Shown here: in pieces, positions 12,701 to 28,800 of the stretch
How the letters are laid out: the number at the start of each line of letters is the position of its first letter
Position numbering within the stretch: the first letter of the stretch is position 1
Assembly (NCBI GenBank): GCA_023846275.1
Contig: CM043875.1
Span: 5,468,626-5,532,625, forward strand
Length of the DNA: 64,000 bases
DNA from: Vanilla planifolia
Lineage: Eukaryota; Streptophyta; Magnoliopsida; Asparagales; Orchidaceae
Direction of reading: 5' to 3'
Notes under the pieces: generated by a model
What the model was told of the DNA's origin: nothing
What the model saw: the letters and a program-made list of their open reading frames with translations, nothing else
Database searches by the model: none
Position numbers and translations under genes: made by a program

Positions 12701-15700
12701 AGAGGCATCCACAACTATCAATGGAACACCTTTCTCCTCTATTTTCTGTGAGACAGCTACCTCCAAAAATCAGAGAAAGAACAATTAAAGAGCAAGAAAT
12801 GATTTTGGAGGGTCAAAGATCAATGCCACTAAATTAATTTCAAGATAACTCTATGTTGGGCATGTTGCATGCCACCTATCCTTCTCCAACCCTTTCTCCA
12901 TGAAGAATGTCATTTATTGGAATTGTCATGGGTTTCGAAAGTCCTTTATTAGCAATTATAATCAAAATATCCTTTAGGGACATTCTCCTTATTTTCCTAC
13001 TTGAGATGAGCCCTAAGACACTTTTCAAATGAAAGACTGACCAACCATTTGGGTTTCAGTGGCAAGTTCATATGATCCACTCTGTAGAGAAGTTTAGTAT
13101 ATCATTATGTTATGGATGAACCATCTCCTCAAAATGAACATCAACTGCAAAATTTGATAGATGATTGTTGCTCAATTGGGGATTTGTCAAATGATTTCTT
13201 AATTTTTCTATATTGACTACGTCAATTGCACTTATCATGTCAAGAGATAGGTGTAAAATTTTGTTCTTCCTCTTCTTGACAAAGATATACTAACTGCTTT
13301 TAAGAGTGATTTTAACTATTTTATTAGTCAATAAGAGAAGAATGGTGCAAAGCAGTTCGTTGTAGGTGCGATCATTAAGAGTTCTTTGACTTTATGGCAC
13401 AAGGTGATGTTCATGACACCTATATCTGTTGTACAAGCTCAATTATGAATTTTCATTAATCATATTACAATGTCCTCTACTACTCTTATGGCTTTTCTTA
13501 GCTTCATAGCCTTTCATTTGCACCAGGTTACTTTTGATCATTATCTACTAATATATGCTAATAGGCTTGATTTTCAACACAGAAGGGTAGTATTGCTTGT
13601 TTTGAGGATAACTAATTGATTTTTGACATAACTTTCATGTGATTCCTAAGAATTTGAGTTTCCCTATATAAGGTTCTCAAAAGTCTTCTCTTAGCCACAG
13701 GTACACATACTCTTCGAGCACTTCAAATGTGTAGTTAATAAAAGGTAGCAAATTTATTTTCTTCCCATGAAATTTTGGAGAAAAGAATTAATGCAATGCA
13801 ACCTTGTGAATCTAATGATGGTGGGCTTATCCACAGAGGAGCTGGTTCTTGCTTTGTTCATCAATGGTTGATGTGGCTAAGTTCTCTTAATTTTACAAAT
13901 TCTTCTATTTAGGTTAGATGTATGAAATCTAAATATGATTAAAAAAAGTTCTTTGCTTGAGAATCAAGATGGTATTTTGGGGGTCAAGAATCTTGTTTGT
14001 ATTATTGATGACATCATTGATGTTGGTGTGTTTAGCACATCAATAATGAGCAAACAATTGATTGGCTTTGTGGTTCTTGGATCTACACTATCATTCTCCC
14101 TCAGTGAACTAGTTTTCTCGACCCTTCATCTAATCTTCTCTTTGTTGTTTCCAAGTGAGGATGGTGACTAGAATTGTTTTAACCTTTTATGTCATTTTGG
14201 TGAGCCTCACATAGACCAAAGTATTCATCATGGTATTTTCTTTTTGGGGACCACCTATTATAGGCTTGTATTAAGGAGAAGCATGCCTCATCTATCATAC
14301 TATATGCTCTTTTTTGTCAAAATTATCACAAACCCCGTGCTTATTGGTGCTTGCATAATGGTTTTTAATGTAACCCAGCTTTCTTGTCATCGTTCGATGA
14401 GTATGTCATTGTCTCACACTAACACATTTATGGAATTATCATCATCCATTATCTTCTTAGCATTATGTCTATAAGAACGTCCTTTTGAGTAGGATCTTAA
14501 TCGTGCTTTGGGCTCCTCCCTTTTTGCACTAGCTATCTATAGACATCATCACAATTGATGTGTTACATATGCCTCTATTACTCTCCTTGCTCCACCAAGT
14601 GCATTATTTATAACTATGTTGTGAGATCCTCAAGATAACAAGGCATCATCTTTCAATACAACATTCGACAAGCTTGCAATGTCAAGTTTATAGAGATTCT
14701 TATTACTTGCCCCCTATTATTGCATGCATTATTCCTAGCTTTTGCTCTCCTAATAGCTCACCTAATATTCATCATGGTTTGGGAAAATGGTACACCGGTT
14801 GCCATACTATAATAGGTTGCTCTACCCTATATAGTCAAGGACTCCTCCCATGTTGGATCATAATGAACTTTCATGGTTTGGTAGGTTAAGGTTGCTCTAT
14901 ATTAGTATTATCTTTACATGTGCCAAATCCTATCTTACTATACCTCTGCCAACTTGACAACAATTTTTTGTATATCACTCCTTACGAATATCCTTATTCA
15001 TCTAGTTAGTTATGTTTATAGAATATCTTTGAAGGAGATGCCATAGATGTTCTAAACTATTTTTTAACTTAAATTAGTCATAATTCTTCCACACTATGAC
15101 TTTGATTAGTGAGTTGTCACATTTTCAAACATTATTATCTTGTCTATAAATCCACCAATAACGCTACTAATTTTCTAGCTCGTTATGACCAGATATTTAA
15201 TTTCTTCTGAGATTAAGTGATGTACCTTACATATGATTTTGTGTGATCCTTCACGAGTATCACAATTTTGTCACTTAGTTTTGAATTGATATATCATATA
15301 TAGTTCAAATCAATCTTCAAAAAAATAATAACAATTGATGTCTGTAAATATTAAAAATAAAAAGTGTTTTTATCTTGAGTATGTATTTCCAAATTTTGAA
15401 AAAAATTAATGAGAATGCTAGTAAAAGTGTCTAAATTGTTTGAATGAAATGAAAAAGAGCTCTCAATATGTTGTGCAATAGAAACATCTCATTTAAGATT
15501 AAATATACAATGCTATATTATGAAAAATAAAATTGTAAATATAATAAGTTTGGCAAAGATGAGCATATTGAGATAGATAAATAATCATATTTAAAATATT
15601 AGTGCAACAACGATTGAGGATAAGCTTGAATATAACAAAATTAAATGGCTTGTGTTAAACATAGAACATTTTATCTTCCTATAAGAAGAGGCAAGTTATC

Positions 15701-17338
15701 GGAATTGTCTTCTACAAAAAAAAGAAGAGAAAGACAAAAACAAATGTCACAAAAGACTTAGAATCACTTGTTGCGATTAAATCCCTAATCTATAAATGGA
15801 AAAAGCACAATGAAATTGAAAGACTCTCACATCAAACCCAATTAATGGAACTAAAACATGTCCTAACTACAAAATTAGCTGTAGCTTATAAAAATATAAC
15901 AAAGCAAAAGGACATAAATTTGTCCAAGAACCAAAATTTTAGGAAAAACAAAGAAACAACACAACCAATTGCACCTAATATTGAAAATAATGAGCCATCG
16001 TTTTCATCATTAGGCAATGTTGTCAAACTATTATCCAATGAACATACAATAACTATAGACTATGATGCCAACAACCAAGGGAAGTAAAAAAAAAGACACA
16101 AAACCAATTGACTTTGATATTGAGTTCAACAATCCATAATTTTTGTAAAATATGGCAATGTTGTCAATCAATTATCCTAAGAACTAACTCTAATTATAGG
16201 TCCCTTCAATGAACTAGGAAATTATTGACTCTTCCTAATTGAAGAAACTAAAACAGTTGCATATGAAGAAAAAAAAATTACCATGATAAATATGTGTGCT
16301 TGCAGCATACATCAACCACTGAAAACAAGTGAGTCAAAAAGAAAGAAAAATGGCACCTTGCAAACTGCCTATTAAGAGCCCTCACATATTGCAGTGATAA
16401 ATTTGCCCGTTGAACGTCTAATGTTGGTCCTTCCACCAGCTGTTGATGGGAAGGCACCGCCCTGTGAACATCAAAAGAGGGTGCCTCCATTACTCTTTTA
16501 CTTCGTAACTGCATCATGTAAGAAAAAAACAACAGAATAACATCTTCCTCAACACATTCTCGTCATTCCAAAATTTTTAAAAAAAATATGCCTCTGAAAC
16601 TCGACAACAAGGAAGATAACTATTAACCACAAAAAAGCAAGCTTCGTGCATGTGGACGGTCAATATAATTCCGAAGAAGGAGAAGGACAGAAAGTCTGAT
16701 CTAAAGCAACACTTTGCCAATGCCTAACAAAAAGATTCAAAAATAACCTGCTGAAGGACAGATTGTCCACAAGAGAACTATAATGTTAAGTGAGGGTTCA
16801 AATACATACGAAATATTTGCAACTGAATAAGTTAACGAAAAGTTACTTTTCAAAACAACGAGTATAATAACAAAGCATCCCTACTTTAAAGCCAGACAAA
16901 TAAAAGAAATAGTTTCCAAAGTTGCTGATTCTCAAAGCGATGCCGTCCAAGACATCAGTTCAATTTTTGGAAAATGCTCAAAAGTAGTTCAAACTTTAAA
17001 GTTCCGTTAGACTATAGAATCTCAACGAAATCCAAGTCACACATCAATCAAACACCACCGCTTCCCCCAAAACGACAGCCCAAAAAGTTAAACATCCATC
17101 AGAATTGACATAGACAATTCAACCATGTCAAGAACATGATCATCGAAATTTTCCATTCATGATGGACTGTAAGACCGCGCAGCAGCAGCAGTATAATCGA
17201 ATCTAGGGTTTCCAAGAAGACGTGAAGTGAGGTGTACGCAAGATAAGAAGGATGGACAAGTACATCGCCGTCTGTAGGATCGCTGATATCGGTGGCAGAG
17301 TCGAATAGGGCCGGCCGCTTCTCCCCTCGCTTCATCAT
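9752..17338 (-). CDS. NUP50/RanBP1-domain nucleoporin-like protein, 5' exons only (partial)
   Basis: Three exons join in frame. Exon 1, 17264-17338, encodes 25 residues starting MMKRGEKRPALFDS. Its donor is GTACTT, phase 0. Exon 2, 16357-16508, follows a GCAG acceptor and encodes LRSKRVMEAPSFDVHRA through VRALNRQFA. Its donor is GTGCCA, phase 2. Exon 3, 9752-9839, follows a TTTGCAG acceptor. It completes a serine codon and encodes WIQSQLENHLDELWEDG, ending in HASHIM before a GTGATT donor. The string RALNxQFASWxQxQLxNHPxELWEDGxxDYLxHAS recalls the N-terminal region of plant proteins with a C-terminal Ran-binding (RanBP1/NUP50-type PH) domain, which act at the nuclear pore. That match is from memory and the name is tentative. 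The Ran-binding part and the stop were not found, so the gene continues left, beyond the LINE or outside the window, or is broken. Start: two adjacent ATGs (17336 or 17333). Confidence 0.7.
9840..16356 (-). other. Intron 2 of the NUP50-like gene (6.5 kb)
   Basis: It is bounded by the GTGCCA donor of exon 2 and the TTTGCAG acceptor of exon 3, with matching phase (AG|T restores Ser). The interior holds a plus-strand LINE endonuclease remnant at 12.9 kb and A+T-rich DNA. Plus-strand open frames at 11374-11580, 11616-11939, 13935-14171 and 14244-14474 show no recognisable domain and are probably transposon debris. A possible short exon lies at 10354-10404 (see findings). Confidence 0.65.
12900..13110 (+). 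pseudogene. LINE endonuclease N-terminus remnant
   Basis: A plus-strand ATG at 12900 opens MKNVIYWNCHGFRKSF, close to the start of plant L1 ORF2 endonucleases (MKxLSWNCRGLG). About 80 bp on, in another frame, LIFLLEMSPK matches the PxIIFLxET segment that carries the catalytic glutamate. The element faces opposite to the host gene, inside its intron 2. Frameshifts and stops mark it as dead. How far it extends toward 15 kb is not clear. Confidence 0.6.
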
Positions 17339-17559
17339 GGTTCTAGTCTTCGAAGCTTGAACAGGATCCGCTTATGCACAGAAGCGGGAACGACAGTAAG
17401 CAGTGCGATTCGGAAAAACTATTTTGGTCGCTCACCATGGGTTCAGATAGAAATTAGCCTCTATATCAGGTTCCATTGCACTACCCTGCGTTGGATGTTG
17501 GGCAGTCTTCTACCGTGCATTAATAAGATGTATATTTAATCAAAGACTACATTTTGAAA

Positions 17560-17560
<1 letters not shown>
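17339..17560 (-). promoter_or_regulatory. Probable 5' UTR and core promoter of the NUP50-like gene
   Basis: The DNA upstream (minus strand) of exon 1 is distinctly richer in G+C than its surroundings up to about 17520, as expected for a transcribed leader. It then turns A+T-rich. A TATA-like string (ATTAAATATACAT on the minus strand) lies near 17525-17540, about 190 bp above the ATG. No transcription start is demonstrated. Confidence 0.35.
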
Positions 17561-20264
<2,704 letters not shown>

Positions 20265-20899
20265 AAGTTGTCTCATAAAATACTATACATCTAAAAATAA
20301 AAATAAATGAATAATAATAAAATCATTTTATTTGATTTATTTTTACTTATAATCAATGTTTCATTTGGTCACTCATGATTTATTCTTTTATTTCATGGTT
20401 ATGAGTTCTCATGTTATTTTTAGAATTGTTCTGATTAATTTGATATGCTATGTTATTTTCATATTTGTTATTTTATTGGTTATTTATGGAACTCGATAAA
20501 ATCTTATTAGTATTTATATTATAATTTTATTATATTAAGAGATGGGGATTATGATGACATAAATGAGAATATTATTTTTTAATTGATTTAATGGTTAGAG
20601 TTTCTTATGGAGTTGATTTTATGAAGCTTTGTAGACTAATATCATATATATCCAGATCACATATTATTATTGTTTATCTATTTTCATATTTGTATTACAA
20701 ATTATTATACTTTTTACATTTATAGATGTCTTATTTTTTGAAATATGATGAGTATCTTTTATATTAGATGGATTATAGTTTGTCTTGTTATTAAGCCCAT
20801 CCTATGATGGTTAGTATGTCCTTATATAATTTATCAATTATGTTTAATATTTGATTATTATTAATTAACTTGGAATAATGAGATAGGCCCTAAGACAAT

Positions 20900-21482
20900 G
20901 ATACCTCAACTTGTGATGGCAAATGTAGATTCCCTTCGATTGACTTTTGGTTGGAAGAAGATCAATGTTGAACATGTGGTTGTTGTCACATGCAAGCTAC
21001 AAAATCTTTCTATTAATTTAGATGTCTTTAGCTTGCATAACAACTTACTCTTTAGATTCTTATAGGATGAAAAACTATTCTTTGTTTTATTAAATAAGGA
21101 TAGATTAATTGATTTTGTAGTCTTTTCCTCAATAGGTGAAATAGAAATATGCTCCTTCAAAAAGACTCCTTTGATAAGATCCCTAATGGATAAAATTCTT
21201 TAGTATATTCCTTCAATTCAAGAATTCTAGTTGCCTGAGTATGATGGAAACATTAACAAACAATAAAATTGACCTTACTTTTCAAGGCTTTTTTATGTGA
21301 AAGTGGATACGTTCCCCTATTTTCGTTCTTAGATCCTTATTAAATTTGGTGAGTCTATCCTAGTGAACTACAACTAATAGCTAAATCCTTATTGTTTGTG
21401 TCATTTTTTGTTGCATACCTTTTCTTGCCCCAAGGGCCTAGTCTTAGCATGATGGAGTGGCTATGGATGCTTTGATACCAAA
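20900..21482 (-). pseudogene. LTR-retrotransposon leader: primer binding site and gag-like remnant
   Basis: On the minus strand TTTGGTATCAAAGC (21469-21482) differs by one base from the initiator-tRNA-Met primer binding site (TGGTATCAGAGC) used by plant LTR retrotransposons. Downstream come basic, Lys/Ser/Thr-rich frames, including a minus frame at 20906-21160. These look like a decayed gag, but no retrotransposon-gag motif or zinc knuckle is visible. The 5' LTR should lie above 21483, ending about TTGCATTA. No pol follows below 20.9 kb, so the element is truncated. Confidence 0.45.
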
Positions 21483-24400
21483 GAGTAATGCAAGTGTGCA
21501 AGGAAACAAACATTAAATGTGAACAATGGGGCTACAAGAGATTGGGGAATATAGAAGTGATTAGCCTTGGCATGTGATGACAATATAACTAAAAAGCTTG
21601 AGTAAGGTATTAGAGAATGATAATTGAAGGACTTGGTTTATAGGATTGCTAGCTATGAAGATTTAAGAAGAGAGGAGTGGAGGTAGAGGTGCTCATTGTA
21701 GGAATGATAGATGACAACAAGTTAGTTTATCATGCTTGTGATGAAATGGCAATGATAAGCTTAATGTGATCTGATTGACATTGTTTGGGCAAAACAAATT
21801 GGGATAATAACAATTAGGAAGCATTCATCAAAAAATTGTTTTGAGATCATAAATTATGCAAATCAATTTGCATAAGGAGCTATGACATCCTCACTTGCCT
21901 CTCTTGGGTGGTTATATGTTATCTTTTTCTTTCTTTTTAGATTTACGAACATGTTTTTTTAAACAAAAATAAGACAATAGAATAATAACATTTTGAAAAT
22001 CATAATATACATAAAATAAACTTTTATATTTCTTTTTAACTATAAAGTTCATAAATCATAGTTAAATAATAAATCATATTTATACTACTAAAATATAAAA
22101 TAGTTATTATAACAACTTATATAACATGATCCTAAAGATAAATAACTACTAAGTAAATAAATCATGAGTTATTACTCCTAGAGCCCAATGTTATAGCATC
22201 CTAAAATTTCGTACTAATTAATTAATTAATATTTAAAATTTTTATTATTTAAGAAAAATATGTCAATCAGGTAATAAGGCATTTCAATATCATTGGATGT
22301 AAAAAAACATTTATTAAATTTGATTTTTATGATTTTTTTATCAATTATTAGAATTTTTTAAAAATTATATATCTTTTAAAAAGGGGTTATGAAGTCTAAG
22401 AGATATATATCATATATAAAGTTTCGCATTATTAAAGATCTTATGATACAACTTTATAAAATTCAAATTTGAATTGATCATAAAACCGAAATTATATTAA
22501 ACATATGATTATAAATATTTTAAGAGGGATAAGTTTCTAAACTATTAGATGATGGTAGAAAATTTTAAAAAAATATAAAAAATATTGAGTTTTATATGAA
22601 GTTCAATAGTTTAATTTGTATGTAAATTTGACAACTCTAGAAGGCCATTATTATGAGAAAACCTATTGTTTAAATATTTTTAGCAAAAAAATATTACAAA
22701 TATGAAAAATACCAAACAATTATGAAAATTTTAAGAATAATAGAGTTTTATAGTAATATATTTTAAAACTTATTGGAGACATTTAAAAGTCATTTTGATA
22801 AAAAAAATTAAAAAAATTAAAATAAGCATAATATTTTAAGTAAAAATCAAATATTTATCTATCTCTTCTTTTTTCTTGATTAAATCTAAATCCTTATTGA
22901 AAATCATCGATGAAAACCATAAGAAACGGTCATTGTTAGCTATGAAAATGATGGTTAACTTCATTGAAACATTAAGAAAGATGTAGCATTCACTCAATTG
23001 AAGTTTTGCATGTTAAAGTTGTTGAACCTCATAAGCTTTAAAGTTAATAACTTCTTTTATTATAACAATGCATTTCAAATACTTATATTTATGAACTAAT
23101 ATACCTACTTAGTATATTATAGATTATCCTAAAGATAAATAGATAATAAGATTACTTATTATAGTATAGATAGATGAAGTCTTTAAAGAAATAAGTCAAA
23201 TCACTTGAAGGCATGAAGGTCATCCATCATGATGATCTATATGTCTAAGATATATTTCAAGGGTCTAGATTACTTAGCACATTTGAAAAGATTAAAAAAT
23301 AGTTTACTAACTATTTCAAAAGCTTACACCTTATTAGACATGAATATTTCATTTAAGAGAACAAGACTTTACATGCTAAATTCCAAAGAGCATGCACATA
23401 TAATTTTTTATTATATTTAATTGATTTATCAAGTAAAAATGAGTAATTTTATAAGACTTTTCATTACAAAATGATAACATTTAGTTTATAAAATATAATG
23501 AAATTTTGGTTTAAGTTACACTAAGTATATGATATGTTAACAATAGTGTACATTATGTCTAACATATTTTTAGGTGTATATAGAAGAGTAGGATAACTAA
23601 CTTTAGTGTTAAAAGTGGCACAATAGGCTCATGTGCAATATGTTTATATGAATGTTTAGTATGTTTAGTTGAAGTGAGCAAAGTACTTTAGCTACAAATA
23701 ATGCATTAAAGTATAATATAAGAAACTTGAAACTAACTATGATATATAATTTTATTATATATAGTATAATTGGTTTATTTTGTAGCCTACGAGAGTCAAT
23801 GAGCTTAAAGGCCAAAATCCTAAGACTTTTTTTGTATAATATAATATTTATTAATATATAATATATTTAGGTTGAAGGACCTAATAAACTAAAGTAAATA
23901 AAAATAATTAAAGTAATATTTTAATTTGTTAGAGAATATATAGTATATAATCTTTGTACATACAACATGTTAAATAAAAAATAGATAAAAGTTCTTAAAT
24001 GAAAATTTCATTTGCACAAACTCGAGATTTTCGTACCATACATTATTTATTAACATATAATATGTTTAAAGAATGATGACCTATATTCATCATATATTAA
24101 GAAAACTTAAGAGAAGAGTATGTTACAATCTTTATTAACATGTAATAAGTATGGAACAAAACATGAGCAATATAAGGTACATTAACCCAAACAAATGGTA
24201 CACACAATGACTAAATGTGTAATGATTAGCTTGACCATAAGAAAAGTGATGTTAATCATTAGAAGAATGTTGGAGATTACCTGAGAGATGACTTTGCATT
24301 TTATAACATATATAAACTTTTCAAAACCTTAAAATAAGATTGTTGAAGCATTTCTTAGAAGTTAAGATTTATTTAGAAGCTTTTGAGAGTGAAAGGAATT

Positions 24401-25828
24401 CATCTCCATATCATTTTTTAGAAGGTTTCTAATGCATGTACAAAGGAGTTTTGAAGGATTTTCATTCAACATATTTCATGCTCTTAATATTATAAGTTCT
24501 TAATCAAAGTGATAACAATGATTTTAATCTATTATTTATTGTGTGCATATTTTAGTTCACATTCAAGTGAGCTTGTGATTTGTATCTTTATAAATTTTTT
24601 CTAGGGCTTACTCATAATCATATATTGCTAAGTGATTGGCCCAACTCAAGGTCAAAGAATATATAATGGTTTTGGGTGTGGCTAACCAAAGAAAAGTATT
24701 AAATTAGGTTTCTTCACTCGGCTGCAACAATGAGTGTTTTGATTAGTGGTGTGACGTAGTGCATCCCATATATTATGTAGAGATTCCACTTATAGATGTA
24801 CTAATCTTATTCAAACTTAAAATTATGTCATGATTTACTCTTTTATTTATCATTAGTTTCTATTATCATTATAACTGAGAGATCAATTATAACTAATATT
24901 TTGTTTATCACATATTTTAGTTTATTTTTTCATTAGTTCATCAAATTATTTGTATTTTATTTTATTTTAAATCATTTGAAAAAAAATTGATAATTTTTAG
25001 ATATTTTTAGCTTTAAATCTAGTATAGAATATCTCTACAACAATCTTATTATTTTGTCGATACAAAAGTTGGTTAAAAATAACTTAAAATTAAGTTTTTT
25101 AGGCTGTTCTATTGTCACCCATCACTGTCACCATGATATTGTAAATGTACGTATGTTTTTCTATATGAAACCAAATATTTTCAAATAAATAAAGGAAAAA
25201 AATACAAATTTTAAAAATAAAAAAGTTTTTAAAATAAAAAAGGGAGTGGAAAAAAAGGAAATTTAATGGTGATTATTTCAAATGCCTTAAGGAGCATCTA
25301 CAACAACTTAAGGTGCATCTATGATAGTCAAAGGGAGTTGTCTACACTCTCTAATGTGGGATTTAGAAAGGATATTAACATCCAAAAGTTACGTTTTTAA
25401 GTTAAATTTATAATTTCAACATTTAGTTTTTGGAAATTTGCTTTTATAGCATATACTTAGTAAAGGGTCATTATGACATCAACCTTAGTCATGCCGAAGT
25501 GTCACATGAATGTAGCCCCATTATTTATGTGTGTGCATACCAAAATTTTATTTTCTTACACAATGTACAATGCCAAAAAAAATAAACATTCATGAGTTTT
25601 TCATCATAGTAAAGAATGAATGTAACTAGCAATTGCAAAGGACTATATGACATGTTAATCTACATTGTTTGATCACATGATGCATACAAAGATTTTACAT
25701 CATTATTTAATTCGATCAATTTAACTTTTTAAAATATATTATATTTAGTAATAAAAACCCTCTACTTTTCACACTACTATATGTGCGTGTTATGGTTTAA
25801 CCACTACATTTGCAACATGTTAGCCAAT
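21483..25828. other. A+T-rich repeat-derived DNA without recognisable genes
   Basis: Only very short frames occur. At about 22189 TGTTATAGCATCC followed by TAAAATTT resembles a gypsy-type LTR 5' end on the plus strand, but no polypurine tract precedes it. Near 25340 a minus-strand AATCCCACATT motif resembles the promoter motif common in plant LTRs. The first ~250 bp probably belong to the LTR of the leader at 21.47 kb. Confidence 0.3.
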
Positions 25829-28800
25829 TGTCATGCTCCATTTTTGTAATATTTTTTTCTTTGGTGCAACCAAACCTATGCTCCAATCGATGTATTTGGC
25901 TAGTCACATTTCATTGCCCATGCTTAAAATTTGAATTGGGAGTTGTGATCTCCAAATTTAATTATTGAGCACACAACATGCAACTCAAAATGAATCATAT
26001 CCCTGTTAACTAATTGCTCAGTTAATTCAAGAATTGGTCTATTCTAAACTAGGTAATTAGCCAAGTATACTAGCATATTTATCATAACAAAGTAATAGAT
26101 ATCTATAAATAAATATATATGTATGATACATAATAATCATAAATAAATACCCAATCAATGTCAAATCCATCATACAAAAAAGAACATATAAATCGTGTCC
26201 AAATAAAATGTCCAATACATTACATGCCTATAATATATATTATATATAATCCAAGTCTAATAAATATATCTCAATGTTGAAAATAAATACAACTATAACT
26301 AAGACAAGCCAAGACACTAACTAATAAATGATCCATTAAGATGTTGACTCTAAGCTCTACTCTATGACATACTGACAACTTATTCCTTACACTTATAAAT
26401 AATATAAAGGAAAAAAGCCAAGCTTAATAAGAATACTCATGTCTTACTCATAAAACATATATACAATAGTATAATAACAAAGTATAATTATCATCATGTT
26501 AGAAGAATTAGATAAATATCACAACCTACTAAGCTAAGTTAATGTATAAAACTATAATTATCATCTCATCACATAACCATCTGAGCCCAACAAGTCACAA
26601 CTGATTCATAATTAAAATTAATCCATAGAATGCATAATGAACCTTTAATAATCTAGCACTCTCTCAAGCCCCTAAGATACTTGACATATGTTTAGCACTC
26701 TTATCTCATCACAAAACCTAATACTCCCTACAGAAAAAGACATTCACATGGCTTTTCTTATAGGGTTGTAGGAATTCTCATCAACTATGGAACACTCTAT
26801 TAAATGCTCTATCGCACCCACAATCTCCTACAATGTCCTATAATAGTTATCAACCAACTTAGGATCCTCCACATTTGATATGACAGTTCCAACCTAAACT
26901 TTATCAATCATATAGATCCCACAAGGCTCAAGGACTCCTAACAATGCATAGTGTTCCACCACCATATGCTTGGGCTAACCCGTAGTCTTCTTATTATGTC
27001 TTAAGTAATGAGGCTCACAACCTTCATACCAAGTGGGAGTCCTACCATCTAATATGTTTGATTAGCTTAGGTTTAATTGAGTATTCCATCAATTCGGATT
27101 GTCTCTTAATCTATATCATCATCAGTTAGACCAGCTTATAATCATCTATATAGTTTTGTCCATAAATATCCTGAGTTACTTAACCTTGATTTGTCTTCTA
27201 ATAAATCTTAGGGCTTCTTCAAAGTTGTAATCTATTAACTAAGCCATCTAAGGCCTCTCCAAACCATATTCTACTATCTAAGCTTGCCTAAGGTTTCTCT
27301 TAAATCATACTTTACTTAACTAAGCTTTTCTTAGAAACCTTACTCTATCATTTAGGCTAACATAGGATTTCTATCAAACTCGAATCTTTCTATCAGAGAT
27401 AATCCTCCCTTATCCATCATCCATGTACATATATTAATTTTACCTTTTTCTTAGTCTAAAAGATGAAGTTCATTAGCCTATCCAAGCTACCACTTGAGTG
27501 CATACACAAGTTATATGTTTTTTACTCAAACCCATTTTAGTCCCAAGAGAAGCCTTTAGAAAGGCGTACAAATCAAGCTATCTTGTGAGGTAAGAGAGAG
27601 AGTTACTAATGGAACTGATAAAACTAATGTGAGGTAAGAGATTTGTTTTTTTTTTCACAAACCTTTTTTTATCCTAATCTTTAATGTTAACATATGTTTA
27701 TATGAGTTCTACTAATAAATCTCTTTTTAAACTCATAAGATAACCTAAGTCATACCCCTTTTTAAAGGCCTCTCCTAAGCCGTATACTCCTCTAAGGCCA
27801 TTATCTGAGGTCTTAATCAATGGCCTAAGAGCCTAATTTATGGCTACTCATGTTCTTACCCATCAAACTAAGTTACATCAAGTTTTACTTAATGATCTAA
27901 TGGTGCATTCAAACCCTTGGTTGAGCATAGCATCACTCTTAAAACCAAAACCTAGCCATTTATCTCAGTCAACCATCATCTAAGGTTTAATTAAGAACCA
28001 TATTATATCATAACCTTATTATGATTGTGCTCAAAGTCTCACCAAGTGCTTGAAAACCTCAATCCAAACCTAATTTTACCTTTATGGTCTTTTTCATGCA
28101 AGGTCATAGTCCTTAGGAATTACACAAACCTAATTCTTATGTTATCCTTAACCTCTTCCAAGGTTATTTCCTAAATTCCTACACTTAACCAACCCAAACC
28201 CTTTTTTATGGTCAACCAAGACTTAACTTCTTTTATCTTTCTTCTAAGGCTAATTGAAACCCTACCAGACACCCCACAAGAGAATCTAAGAACTCGCTCA
28301 CCTTAAAAGCTATCTAATGCCCTTTCTTAAGTCTCACATTGCAATCTAAAGTCCATGACTAAGTCTTACACTCAATCCTTTGGACTAATCCAAGCCTTTT
28401 AGGTCCTTTTAGAAACACAAAATTTTAATTGAGGTTTGGTTTTTTAAGTAGAAAAAATTTTATAAGTTTTGGGTATTGCTTAATAGTGAGACTTAAGGTA
28501 CTTATTGTAAGATCTTTAAGCTTAACTCTTTCTCTTAGCAAACTTAATTAAAATAATCACATGACTCTAGTCTTCTTTTAGGGGGCAATAAGATTTTGAA
28601 TTTCTCCCCATAAGAACCTAAAAGCTCAACCAAACCCTAAAGCGATATAAGGTCTCTTTTAAGGCCTCTTCATATATCCCAAGCCTATATACAAGCCTTA
28701 TCACCCATCTAAGACTTAACCCAAGGAAAATAACTTCATTGGATAACCATTTGCAAATTTCTTGGTTCAACTTTTTGAAAAAAGTCTTGCTTAGGTCATG

